A stretch of DNA of 64,000 bases from JAZRWQ01 sp045541395. Lineage in GTDB: Bacteria; Bacillota; Clostridia; Oscillospirales; UMGS1783. Numbering within the stretch: the first letter of the stretch is position 1; each line of letters begins with the position of its first letter. This document shows, piece after piece, positions 48,379 to 56,212 of the stretch. The position numbers and the translations under genes were made by a program. The notes beneath the pieces were generated by a model. The model did no database searches, was not told where the DNA came from, and worked only from the letters and a program-made list of their open reading frames with translations. The DNA lies in assembly GCA_045541395.1 (NCBI GenBank), contig JAZQIZ010000024.1, positions 24,420 to 88,419 on the forward strand, in the 5' to 3' direction.

Positions 48379-48917
48379 TGGCTAAAACAGAAATCAGACT
48401 CAGCGGTACAGGCGGTCAGGGTATTATTAAAAGTGCCGTTATTTTAGCAGGCGCAGCTCTCTATGATGGCTTTGAAGCCGTTCAGAGCCAGGCCTACGGC
48501 CCCGAATCCCGCGGCGGCGCTTCTAAAGGCGAAGTAGTTATTTCTCACGAAACTATCTACTATCCCAAGGTTGAAGTTCCCGATATAGTTCTTTGCCTTT
48601 CTCAGGCTGCTTGCGATAAGTATGCTTATGATATAAGGACCGGCGGCGTACTTATTATAGACAGTGACCATTGCACCGTAGATGAATCAAAGCTCTCCGG
48701 TGTTCAGGTTCACGCTCTGCCTATTATTTATACTGCCAAGGAAGTTGTAGGAAACACTCTTTGTGTTAATACCGTTGCTTTAGGCGCAGTTGTTGGTTTA
48801 ACCAACGTTGTATCCAACGAAGCCGTAATTTCCGCTTTAGGTGATAACTTCAAAGCTAAAATACTTCCTCTTAACGTAAACGCTTACGAAGAAGGCAAAA
48901 AATTAGCAGCAAAATAA
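48378..48917 (+). CDS. korC: 2-oxoacid:ferredoxin oxidoreductase, gamma subunit
   Basis: A 179-residue gamma subunit with RLSGTGGQGIIKSAVILA, which binds the CoA side, and QAYGPESRGGASKGEVVIS, a family signature. The start is ATG 48378 in a TAATG overlap with korB; the longer frame upstream is inside korB. It completes the heterotetramer. Confidence 0.94.
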   Translation: MAKTEIRLSGTGGQGIIKSAVILAGAALYDGFEAVQSQAYGPESRGGASKGEVVISHETIYYPKVEVPDIVLCLSQAACDKYAYDIRTGGVLIIDSDHCTVDESKLSGVQVHALPIIYTAKEVVGNTLCVNTVALGAVVGLTNVVSNEAVISALGDNFKAKILPLNVNAYEEGKKLAAK

Positions 48918-48931
48918 AATTGAAACAAAAC

Positions 48932-48963
48932 AAAAACAGGCAAGGTTACCTTGCCTGTTTTTT
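48932..48963 (+). terminator. Terminator of korDABC
   Basis: AAAAACAGGCAAGGT-T-ACCTTGCCTGTTTTTT. Confidence 0.92.
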
Positions 48964-49044
48964 GATATTCGCTTTAGCGGTATCTGTAATAATTTCCGCC
49001 CGTGGAGTATGGTGTATGAAATCTTCTTAGCTTTTTACTCGGTA

Positions 49045-49074
49045 TTGACTGAAAGTGTTTTCATATGCTACAAT
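49045..49074 (+). promoter_or_regulatory. Promoter of the unknown gene at 49152
   Basis: TTGACT (49045-49050), 18-bp spacer ending TGC, TACAAT (49069-49074). Confidence 0.7.
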
Positions 49075-49151
49075 AGCCATTAATAAACAGAGGACGGCAG
49101 ACAGTTTTTTGCAGAACGATTATTCTGACATATTCACAGGAGGTTTTAAAT

Positions 49152-49646
49152 ATGGTTTTTCTTATTGGCTTACTTGATAAATTGATTGGGAAGAAAAAAA
49201 CTGTAAATGCTGCAGGTCAATCGGCTTTTATAAGAAAAGAACCTGTCTTTTGTGAAGACGCTGTCTCCTATGAGCATATTGATCGGGAATTTGGTAACGG
49301 ATTCCTGTTTTCTCCGAAGGCCATGCCGGTAAAGAAAAGTGAAGTTGATTTTCTTACAAGCGGTACCCGGCATAATATTGAAGAGAAATATTTAGGTGCC
49401 GATATTGTAATATTTGAAAGCTCAAAATATAAAACAGTTTTGCGCCTAAGCCTAAGTATTCCCACTTTTGATTCTGCAGACAGAGAGTATGATTCGTGGC
49501 ATGATTTATTTCTGTTGCAGGAGCATAACGGAATAATCCGCGGAGTTTATTGTACCGGCGGCTATAGTGTTTCTCATATTGAAGGCTATTGGCAGGTATA
49601 TCAATATCCGGAGCCTCTTAAAAAATATCTTCAGAGTGTAATTTAA
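49152..49646 (+). CDS. Hypothetical protein
   Basis: A 164-residue soluble protein I do not recognise. It has a short hydrophobic start (MVFLIGLLDKLIGKKK) that could be an amphipathic membrane-binding helix, and a C-terminal region rich in aromatics (YDSWHDLFLLQEHNG, GYWQVYQYPEPLKKYLQ). AGGAGG precedes ATG, a good promoter lies upstream and a terminator follows, so it is a real single-gene unit. The fold is probably mixed alpha/beta. Function unknown. Confidence 0.65.
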   Translation: MVFLIGLLDKLIGKKKTVNAAGQSAFIRKEPVFCEDAVSYEHIDREFGNGFLFSPKAMPVKKSEVDFLTSGTRHNIEEKYLGADIVIFESSKYKTVLRLSLSIPTFDSADREYDSWHDLFLLQEHNGIIRGVYCTGGYSVSHIEGYWQVYQYPEPLKKYLQSVI

Positions 49647-49689
49647 AAAATAATTTATCGGGGTGATAACTCCCTGGTTAATGCAACAT

Positions 49690-49722
49690 AAAAAGCAGAC
49701 AAAATAACTTGTCTGCTTTTTT
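49690..49722. terminator. Bidirectional terminator before htpG
   Basis: AAAAAGCAGACAA / TTGTCTGCTTTTTT with an AATAAC loop. Confidence 0.9.
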
Positions 49723-49723
49723 G

Positions 49724-51592
49724 TTATTTCATAAGTAAACAAATATTGTTGGAAAATTCCACAGGATCGTCTATAGGCAGACCTTCTATAAGAAGCGCCT
49801 GATCGTAAAGAAGTTTTGCGTAAACTTCAAGCTTTTCTTCATCTGCATTTTCAAGTGCCTTTAAAACAGGGTGCTCAGGGTTTATTTCCAATACCCTGTC
49901 GGCCTTAATACCTTCCTGATTGGGCATATTATTAAGAACTTTTTCCATTTCAATGGAAAGGGGGCCGTCGGTAGTAAGGCAAACGGCAGAAGATTTTAAT
50001 CTGAAAGAAAGACGAACGTCTTTAACCTTCTCGCCCAGAGCCTTCTTAACCTTTTCAAGAATATTTTTGCTTTCTTCGGTTTTCTTTTGATTTACCTTCT
50101 TTTCTTCTTCAGAAGAAAGGTCTAAATCCTTATCTGAAACCGATTTAAATGTTTTGCCCTCATATTCATTTAATATTTTAATAGCAAATTCGTCAATATC
50201 CTCGGTAAAGCAAAGTATATCATAGCCCTTGCTGAAAACAAGTTCGGTCTGGGGCAACTTTGCAATTTTCTCATTGCTTTCGCCGCAGGCGTAGTAAATT
50301 TCCTTCTGCTCCGTTTCCATTGCCTCAACGTATTCTTTTAAGGTTACGTTTTTGCCCTGCTTTACGGAGTAGAACATAATGAGATCTTTTAAGGTGTCCT
50401 TATTGGCTCCGTAATTTTCATACATACCGTATTTTAATGTAAGACCAAAGGCTTTGTAGAATTTTTCGTATTTTTCGCGGTCATTCTTTAAAAGCTTTTC
50501 AAGCTCGGCCTTGATTTTCTTTTCAAGGTTCTGGGCAATAAATTTCAGCTGAGCGTCGTGCTGTAATATTTCGCGGGAAATATTAAGTGAAAAGTCGGGA
50601 GAATCTACAAGGCCCTTAACAAAACCGAAGTAATCGGGGAGCAGATCCTCGCAGTTTTCCATTATCATTACGCTGTTGGAATATAAAGCAAGGCCGGGCT
50701 TGTAATCCTTTGCGTAATAGTTCATAGGCTGATTTTCGGGTATATACATAAGGGCGTTAAAGAATACTCTTCCCTCAACCTTTGTATGAATAGTTGCAAC
50801 AGGGTCCGTAAAATCAAAAAATCTGCTCTTGTAAAAGCTTGCGTATTCTTCTTCGGTAATATCACTTTTGTTTTTGTGCCAAATGGGAATCATACTGTTA
50901 AGCACAGTATCCTCAAAATAGGTTTCGTATTCTTCGCTGCCTTCCTTTTTTCTGCTCTTTTCCATATCCATATGAATAGGGTAGCGAATGTAATCGGAAT
51001 ATTTTTTTACAAGAGAAGATAAGCTGTAGCGCTCTAAATACCTGTCGTAATCCTCATCCTGGGTATTATCCTTAAGTGTGAGAATAATATCAGTACCGGC
51101 CTCGGTTTTGGGGCATTCTGTTACGGTATAACCGTCATCTCCCTGAGACTGCCAGATATAACCCTGCTCTGCGCCAAAGGCCTTGGAAATAACCTTTATA
51201 TCCTTACTGACCATAAAGGCAGAATAGAAGCCAACACCGAACTGACCTATAATATTAATATCCTCGCCGGTCTCATTTTCATTTTTAAAAGAAAGGCTTC
51301 CGCTTTTTGCTATGGTGCCTAAGTTTTCAATAAGCTCTTCTTTTGTCATGCCGCAGCCATTATCGGAAATGGTAAGTGTGCGGGCTTCTTTATTAACCTG
51401 AAGGCATATTTTAAAATCTTCCTTTGACATACCCACTGAGCCGTCGGTCAAAGAGCGGAAATACAGCTTGTCTATAGCATCGCTTGCATTGGAAATAAGC
51501 TCTCTTAAGAATATTTCTTTATGAGTATAAATTGAATTGATCATAAGATCCAAAAGTCTTTTGGATTCAGCCTTAAACTGTTTCTTTGCCAT
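49724..51592 (-). CDS. htpG: Molecular chaperone HtpG (Hsp90)
   Basis: A 622-residue Hsp90: N-terminal GHKL ATPase with IFLRELISNASDAIDKL, DNGCGMTKEEL and GQFGVGFYSAFMV; middle domain with SLNISREILQHD; C-terminal dimerisation domain. It helps fold client proteins in the cytoplasm under stress. The bacterial charged linker is short, as expected. GAGGTG precedes ATG; no CIRCE-type inverted repeat is visible in the promoter region. Confidence 0.96.
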   Translation of the reverse strand: MAKKQFKAESKRLLDLMINSIYTHKEIFLRELISNASDAIDKLYFRSLTDGSVGMSKEDFKICLQVNKEARTLTISDNGCGMTKEELIENLGTIAKSGSLSFKNENETGEDINIIGQFGVGFYSAFMVSKDIKVISKAFGAEQGYIWQSQGDDGYTVTECPKTEAGTDIILTLKDNTQDEDYDRYLERYSLSSLVKKYSDYIRYPIHMDMEKSRKKEGSEEYETYFEDTVLNSMIPIWHKNKSDITEEEYASFYKSRFFDFTDPVATIHTKVEGRVFFNALMYIPENQPMNYYAKDYKPGLALYSNSVMIMENCEDLLPDYFGFVKGLVDSPDFSLNISREILQHDAQLKFIAQNLEKKIKAELEKLLKNDREKYEKFYKAFGLTLKYGMYENYGANKDTLKDLIMFYSVKQGKNVTLKEYVEAMETEQKEIYYACGESNEKIAKLPQTELVFSKGYDILCFTEDIDEFAIKILNEYEGKTFKSVSDKDLDLSSEEEKKVNQKKTEESKNILEKVKKALGEKVKDVRLSFRLKSSAVCLTTDGPLSIEMEKVLNNMPNQEGIKADRVLEINPEHPVLKALENADEEKLEVYAKLLYDQALLIEGLPIDDPVEFSNNICLLMK

Positions 51593-51623
51593 TTTTACAC
51601 CTCTTTTATAATCTGTATCTGTT

Positions 51624-51652
51624 ATAATATTACTTTTTAATAAGAATTACAA
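51624..51652 (-). promoter_or_regulatory. Promoter of htpG
   Basis: On the minus strand TTGTAA (51652-51647), 17-bp spacer, TATTAT (51629-51624). Confidence 0.6.
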
Positions 51653-51706
51653 GGGGGAATTTGATTTATTCACAGAAATATTAAATTTGCGCCCAGGTGA
51701 CATTTA

Positions 51707-51735
51707 TTGACTTTTATATTAGGCTGTAGTATAAT
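51707..51735 (+). promoter_or_regulatory. Promoter of the nucleotide-sugar operon
   Basis: TTGACT (51707-51712), 17-bp spacer, TATAAT (51730-51735). Predicted start near 51742, which rules the ATG at 51744 a near-leaderless start. Confidence 0.75.
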
Positions 51736-51773
51736 GATTTTGTATGAGCAAAAATAAAAGTGAGTTGATATAT

Positions 51774-53645
51774 ATGCAAACTAAAAAAGGATTAAAGCGT
51801 AGTCTGTTTTTGTTTATTCTTATGCTGACAGACTGTATTCTCATTAACCTGTCAACCTGGATATCTCTTGTTATAAGATATGAGTTTCAAATCGCTCAGA
51901 TATTTCCTCAGGAGCTTGAAAACTTTATTGTTTTTATGCCCATTAATACCTTTATAACCTTAGGTATTTTTGCAGCATTCCGTTTATATGGCCGTCTTTG
52001 GAAATATGCTAAAATGGAAGAGGCAGGCGCAATAGTTTTCGCCTGCACTGTTTCTGCGGTCCTTCACTTGGGCGTCAGCTATCTTATGGGGTTAATGATC
52101 CCAAGAAGCTGTTATATTATAAGCGGCTTTTTGCTTATCCTCCTTACAATGGGCAGCCGATTCTTCGTTCGTTGGATAACCAACTTCATTGATGATTATT
52201 TTGAAAAAACGGGTAAGATCAAAAAAAGAATTATGCTTATAGGCGCCGGAACTGCAGGGGAAATGATCATCAGCGAGATCAAATCCAGTAAACTGCTTTC
52301 TGCGTATAAGGTAGTTTGTATTATTGATGATAATTACGATAAGGTTGGTCAGCTGCTTCATGGTATTAAAATTGTAGGTACCAGAGAGAGTATCCCGGAG
52401 GCTGCAAAACGTTACAGGGTGGATCAGATAGTTCTTGCAATGCCCAGTGTCGATCCGGAGGAAAGGGCTAAAATACTTAAAATATGTAACAGCACCGGCT
52501 GTGATGTGAAGCTTTTACCGGGTATTTATCAGTTTGTTGAAGATAACGTTAATATGGATAAGGTCCGTTCGGTCAGCATTGAGGATCTTTTAGGAAGAGA
52601 GCCTGTTGAGGTTGAAATGGGTTCTGTTATGGAATACGTTAAAGATAAAACCGTATTGGTAACGGGCGGAGGCGGTTCTATCGGCAGTGAGCTTTGCCGT
52701 CAGATAGTTTCCGCTAAACCTAAAGAGCTTATTATATTTGACGTTTATGAAAATAACGCTTACGATATTCAGAATGAGCTTTTGCGATTCTATCCCGGTA
52801 CTAAAATTACCACTCTTATCGGTTCGGTTCGCGATACAAGAAGGATAAACTCGGTTATGGAGAAATATCATCCTGATATCGTGTATCATGCAGCGGCTCA
52901 TAAGCACGTTCCCTTAATGGAAGGAAGCCCTAACGAATCCATTAAAAACAACGTTTTTGGAACCCTTAAAACAGCTCAGGCGGCAGGTAAATACGGTGTT
53001 AAAAGATTTGTTTTGATCTCAACCGACAAGGCTGTTAACCCAACGAACATTATGGGCGCAACAAAGCGTATGTGCGAAATGATAGTGCAAATGTGCAATA
53101 ATCATTTTAAAACAGATTTTGTAGCAGTAAGATTCGGTAACGTTTTAGGAAGCAATGGCAGTGTTATCCCATTATTTGAACGGCAGATAATGGAGGGCGG
53201 CCCTGTTACGGTTACCGATCCTGAGATCATTCGTTATTTTATGACTATACCTGAAGCCGTATCCCTTGTTTTGCAGGCCGGAGCCTTTGCTAAGGGCGGC
53301 GAAATATTTATTCTGGATATGGGTAAGCCTGTTAAAATACTTGATCTGGCGGAAAACCTTATTCGTCTTTCAGGCTATGAGCCCTATAAGGATATAGATA
53401 TTGTGTTTACAGGTTTGCGTCCCGGTGAAAAGAAATTTGAAGAGCTATTAATGGATGAGGAGGGCCTGTCAAAGACCTCCAACAACAGGATCTTTATAGG
53501 AAAGCCTATTGATTTTAACGAAGAAGAGTTTAAAGATAAGCTGGAATATCTGCGTTCCGTTATGATGGACGATAACGCTGATATCCGCGCTATTGTTAAG
53601 GACATTGTACCTACCTACAATTACAACAGCCAAGAGGTAAAATAA
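51774..53645 (+). CDS. Membrane-bound UDP-sugar 4,6-dehydratase (PglF/FlaA1/CapD-like)
   Basis: About 623 residues: four membrane helices in the first 140 residues, a first Rossmann fold (LIGAGTAGEMII), then the catalytic extended SDR domain (VTGGGGSIGSELCRQ). The active-site motif is M-G-A-T-K after STDKAVNP, with Met in place of Tyr, characteristic of this 4,6-dehydratase group. It makes UDP-4-keto-6-deoxy-HexNAc. I prefer ATG 51774; ATG 51744 would be nearly leaderless from the predicted start site. It is followed directly by an aminotransferase and a sugar transferase, giving the PglF-PglE-PglC order of diNAc-bacillosamine-type pathways. Confidence 0.9.
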   Translation: MQTKKGLKRSLFLFILMLTDCILINLSTWISLVIRYEFQIAQIFPQELENFIVFMPINTFITLGIFAAFRLYGRLWKYAKMEEAGAIVFACTVSAVLHLGVSYLMGLMIPRSCYIISGFLLILLTMGSRFFVRWITNFIDDYFEKTGKIKKRIMLIGAGTAGEMIISEIKSSKLLSAYKVVCIIDDNYDKVGQLLHGIKIVGTRESIPEAAKRYRVDQIVLAMPSVDPEERAKILKICNSTGCDVKLLPGIYQFVEDNVNMDKVRSVSIEDLLGREPVEVEMGSVMEYVKDKTVLVTGGGGSIGSELCRQIVSAKPKELIIFDVYENNAYDIQNELLRFYPGTKITTLIGSVRDTRRINSVMEKYHPDIVYHAAAHKHVPLMEGSPNESIKNNVFGTLKTAQAAGKYGVKRFVLISTDKAVNPTNIMGATKRMCEMIVQMCNNHFKTDFVAVRFGNVLGSNGSVIPLFERQIMEGGPVTVTDPEIIRYFMTIPEAVSLVLQAGAFAKGGEIFILDMGKPVKILDLAENLIRLSGYEPYKDIDIVFTGLRPGEKKFEELLMDEEGLSKTSNNRIFIGKPIDFNEEEFKDKLEYLRSVMMDDNADIRAIVKDIVPTYNYNSQEVK

Positions 53646-54851
53646 ATGAACGTTCCGTTCTCCCCACCCGATATTTCGGAAAATGAAATTGAAGAAGTTG
53701 TTAAAACCTTAAGATCGGGCTGGATAACTACAGGCCCGCGTACCAAGGAATTTGAAAAAAGAATTGCATCTACAGTAAAAACCCCGAAGGCAGTTTGTCT
53801 TAATTCCGCTACAGCCGCAATGGAGCTTACTTTGAGATTATTAGGCGTTGGTGCAGGGGATGAGGTTATTACAAGCGCCTATACCTATACCGCCACCGCC
53901 TCAGTTATTGAGCACGTAGGAGCCACTATAAAGCTTGTTGATACGGTTAAAAATGGCCTTGAAATGGATTATGATGCTTTGGAAAAGGCAATAAGCCCTA
54001 ATACAAAGGTAATCATCCCTGTAGATATTGCAGGCGTAATTTGTGATTATGAGCGTATTTTCAGCATAATTGAGGCTAAAAAGCATATGTTTACACCTGC
54101 AAACGATATGCAGGCTAAGTTTAACAGAATTGTTGTTATGGCAGACGCCGCTCACGCTTTCGGCGCAAAACAAAATGGTGTTCCTTGCGGAAATATTGCG
54201 GATTTTACCTGTTTTTCTTTTCATGCAGTAAAGAATTTAACCACCGCAGAAGGCGGCGCTGTTGTATGGAAGGAAAAAGACGGGCTGGATAATGAGGAGA
54301 TATATAAACAGTATATGCTTCTTTCATTACACGGTCAGTCTAAGGATGCCTTGGCTAAAACCAGGCTCGGCTCCTGGGAGTACGATATCGTTATTCCCGG
54401 ATATAAATGTAATATGACCGATATTATGGCTGCTATAGGCCTAAGACAGCTTGATAGATACGAAGGTATGCTCAAGCGCCGTAAAGAAATAATTGAGAAG
54501 TACAACGCAAAAATAAAGGCAGCGGGAATACGGGTACTTGAGCATTTTGGTGAAAATCATCTTTCCTCCGGCCATTTGTATCTTACGTTTATTCCAAACT
54601 GTAATTTAGAACAAAGAAATGAAATAATTGTGCGTCTGGCAAGTAAAGGTATTGCCGCAAACGTTCATTATAAGCCCTTGCCTCTTTTAACAGCATATAA
54701 GTCAATGGGCTTTGATATTGCGGATTATCCCAACGCGTATTCTTCCTTTGAATGTGAAGTGACCTTGCCGTTGCACACGCTGCTTACAGACGAGCAGGTG
54801 GATTACGTTGCAGATACCTATATTGAAACTGTAAAAGAGGTTCTTGGTTAA
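53646..54851 (+). CDS. DegT/DnrJ/EryC1-type sugar aminotransferase (PglE-like)
   Basis: A 401-residue PLP enzyme: N-terminal PDISENEIEEVVKTLRSGWI (family start), ADAAHAFGA with the cofactor Asp, and the Schiff-base Lys in FSFHAVKNLTTAEGG. It transfers an amino group from glutamate to the 4-keto sugar made by the preceding dehydratase. It starts immediately after the dehydratase stop, with AGAGGT inside that gene's end. Confidence 0.92.
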   Translation: MNVPFSPPDISENEIEEVVKTLRSGWITTGPRTKEFEKRIASTVKTPKAVCLNSATAAMELTLRLLGVGAGDEVITSAYTYTATASVIEHVGATIKLVDTVKNGLEMDYDALEKAISPNTKVIIPVDIAGVICDYERIFSIIEAKKHMFTPANDMQAKFNRIVVMADAAHAFGAKQNGVPCGNIADFTCFSFHAVKNLTTAEGGAVVWKEKDGLDNEEIYKQYMLLSLHGQSKDALAKTRLGSWEYDIVIPGYKCNMTDIMAAIGLRQLDRYEGMLKRRKEIIEKYNAKIKAAGIRVLEHFGENHLSSGHLYLTFIPNCNLEQRNEIIVRLASKGIAANVHYKPLPLLTAYKSMGFDIADYPNAYSSFECEVTLPLHTLLTDEQVDYVADTYIETVKEVLG

Positions 54852-54870
54852 TAAAGAGAGGGAAACAAAG

Positions 54871-55557
54871 ATGTTTTTAAAAAAATGGGAAGAGCTTCCC
54901 GAACAGTTTAAAACCGAGGCTGTAAGACCTTATTATGATATACTTTGCAAAAAGAAGTGCTCTTTGTTCTTTAAAAGAGTATTTGATATTGTAGCCTCTT
55001 TTATTTTGCTTATTATTATAAGTCCTGTTATGCTTATGTTGTCGGTTTGGATCAAACTTGATTCTCCCGGTCCGGTAATGTTTCGCCAAAACAGAGTAAC
55101 AACCTACGGAAAAGTGTTCAGAATCTATAAATTCAGAACAATGGTTAATGATGCCGATAAAAAAGGTACTCTTGTTACCACCAAGGCTGATAACCGCATT
55201 ACAAAGGTAGGTGCAAAATTAAGAGATCTTCGTCTTGATGAACTGCCTCAGCTTATAAATGTTCTTTTAGGTGAGATGAGCTTCGCCGGAACCCGCCCTG
55301 AGGTGGAAAAATACGTTGCAGCATACAGCGAAGAAATGTATGCTACGTTGTTATTACCTGCAGGTATAACATCCAGAACCAGTATTGAATATAAAGATGA
55401 GGCTCAGCTTTTACAAAACTGTGAGGATCCTGACAGAACGTATATAGAGGAAATACTGCCCGAAAAAATGGAGATCAACCTTAAATCCGTAAAGAATTTC
55501 AGTTTTTGGGAGGATATAAAAACATTATTTGCAACAGTTGCGGCGGTTTTTAAATAA
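54871..55557 (+). CDS. Phosphoglycosyl transferase (PglC/WcaJ-type sugar transferase)
   Basis: A 228-residue bacterial sugar transferase: re-entrant hydrophobic helix (RVFDIVASFILLIIISPVML), SPGPVMFRQNRVTTYGK, YKFRTM, and the catalytic pair region LRLDELPQLINVL with GEMSFAGTRPE. It moves a sugar phosphate onto undecaprenyl phosphate to begin a glycan. ATG 54871 has GAGAGGG 8 bp upstream; an earlier in-frame start overlaps the aminotransferase. An N-linked-like or capsular glycan is likely, but no later glycosyltransferases are in the window. Confidence 0.9.
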   Translation: MFLKKWEELPEQFKTEAVRPYYDILCKKKCSLFFKRVFDIVASFILLIIISPVMLMLSVWIKLDSPGPVMFRQNRVTTYGKVFRIYKFRTMVNDADKKGTLVTTKADNRITKVGAKLRDLRLDELPQLINVLLGEMSFAGTRPEVEKYVAAYSEEMYATLLLPAGITSRTSIEYKDEAQLLQNCEDPDRTYIEEILPEKMEINLKSVKNFSFWEDIKTLFATVAAVFK

Positions 55558-55563
55558 AAAAAC

Positions 55564-55592
55564 TTACATTAAAATTTTTTGTGTGCTATAAT
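55564..55592 (+). promoter_or_regulatory. Promoter of the CarD-like gene
   Basis: TTACAT (55564-55569), 17-bp spacer, extended TGC-TATAAT (-10 at 55587-55592). Transcription start near 55598. Confidence 0.65.
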
Positions 55593-55602
55593 ATTAACGT
55601 CA

Positions 55603-55650
55603 ACGTGCAGTTTCAGCGTAAGTCCTGTTGAAACTGTGCGTTTATTTTTT
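55603..55650 (+). terminator. Intrinsic terminator/attenuator in the carD-like leader
   Basis: Arms 55603-55615 and 55629-55641 pair over 13 bp with two G-U pairs, enclosing GCGTAAGTCCTGT, and are followed by TTTATTTTTT. It begins only about 5 nt after the predicted start site and ends 5 nt before the GGAGGG ribosome site, so it would stop most transcripts at about 50 nt unless relieved. Confidence 0.65.
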
Positions 55651-55665
55651 GTGCGGAGGGAAATA

Positions 55666-56160
55666 ATGTTTAAGGTAAATGATAAAATAATGTACGGTCA
55701 GATGGGTGCCTGCATAATATCTTCTGTCGAAGAAAAAGAAATAGGTTCACAAAAGAAACTATATTATGTGATCAACCCCGTGAATTCAATTAAAACAACT
55801 ATTTTCTGCCCTGTTGATTCGGATAAAATAAGAATAAGGAAGCTTATAAGCAGGGAAGAGGTCATGAATCTTGTTAAAATCATGCCGGATGTAAACGCCC
55901 AATGGATCGAAAATGATTCATTAAGGAAGATTCGTCAGGATGAAATACTTCGTAATGGCAATCACGAGGAACTTATAAAGCTAATTAAAATACTGTATTT
56001 GAAAAAACAGCAGTGTGCTCAGAATAATAAGAAGTTTCATATAGCCGATCAAAGGGCAATGGATACTGCCGAAAAACTTCTTTACAGTGAGTTTGCTCTT
56101 ATTTTGGGCATAGATGAACAACAGGTTCTTCCTTTTATTATGGGACAACTTGATAAATAA
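55666..56160 (+). CDS. CarD/CdnL-family RNA polymerase-binding regulator
   Basis: A 164-residue protein. Residues 1-60 form the CarD/TRCF RNA-polymerase interaction domain, beginning FKVNDKIMYGQMGACIIS and including YYVINPV; the rest is helical, with a segment like the CdnL DNA-contact bundle (EKLLYSEFALILGI). CarD proteins stabilise the open promoter complex. ATG 55666 has GGAGGG 5 bp upstream; the longer frame upstream lies in the hairpin leader. It is monocistronic. Confidence 0.85.
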   Translation: MFKVNDKIMYGQMGACIISSVEEKEIGSQKKLYYVINPVNSIKTTIFCPVDSDKIRIRKLISREEVMNLVKIMPDVNAQWIENDSLRKIRQDEILRNGNHEELIKLIKILYLKKQQCAQNNKKFHIADQRAMDTAEKLLYSEFALILGIDEQQVLPFIMGQLDK

Positions 56161-56162
56161 AA

Positions 56163-56194
56163 AAACGGAGCAAGAATAATTTCTTGCTCCGTTT
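56163..56194. terminator. Bidirectional terminator after the CarD-like gene
   Basis: CGGAGCAAGAA-TAAT-TTCTTGCTCCG with A5 before and TTT after. Confidence 0.85.
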
Positions 56195-56212
56195 CCTTAT
56201 AAAAAAGGCAGC

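Noticed and set aside
51593..51660. CIRCE element upstream of htpG
   Set aside because: No TTAGCACTC-N9-GAGTGCTAA pattern is present.
51744..51773. Leaderless start of the 4,6-dehydratase at ATG 51744
   Set aside because: It would leave a 2-nt leader from the predicted start site and no ribosome site; ATG 51774 is more likely, though 51744 is not excluded.
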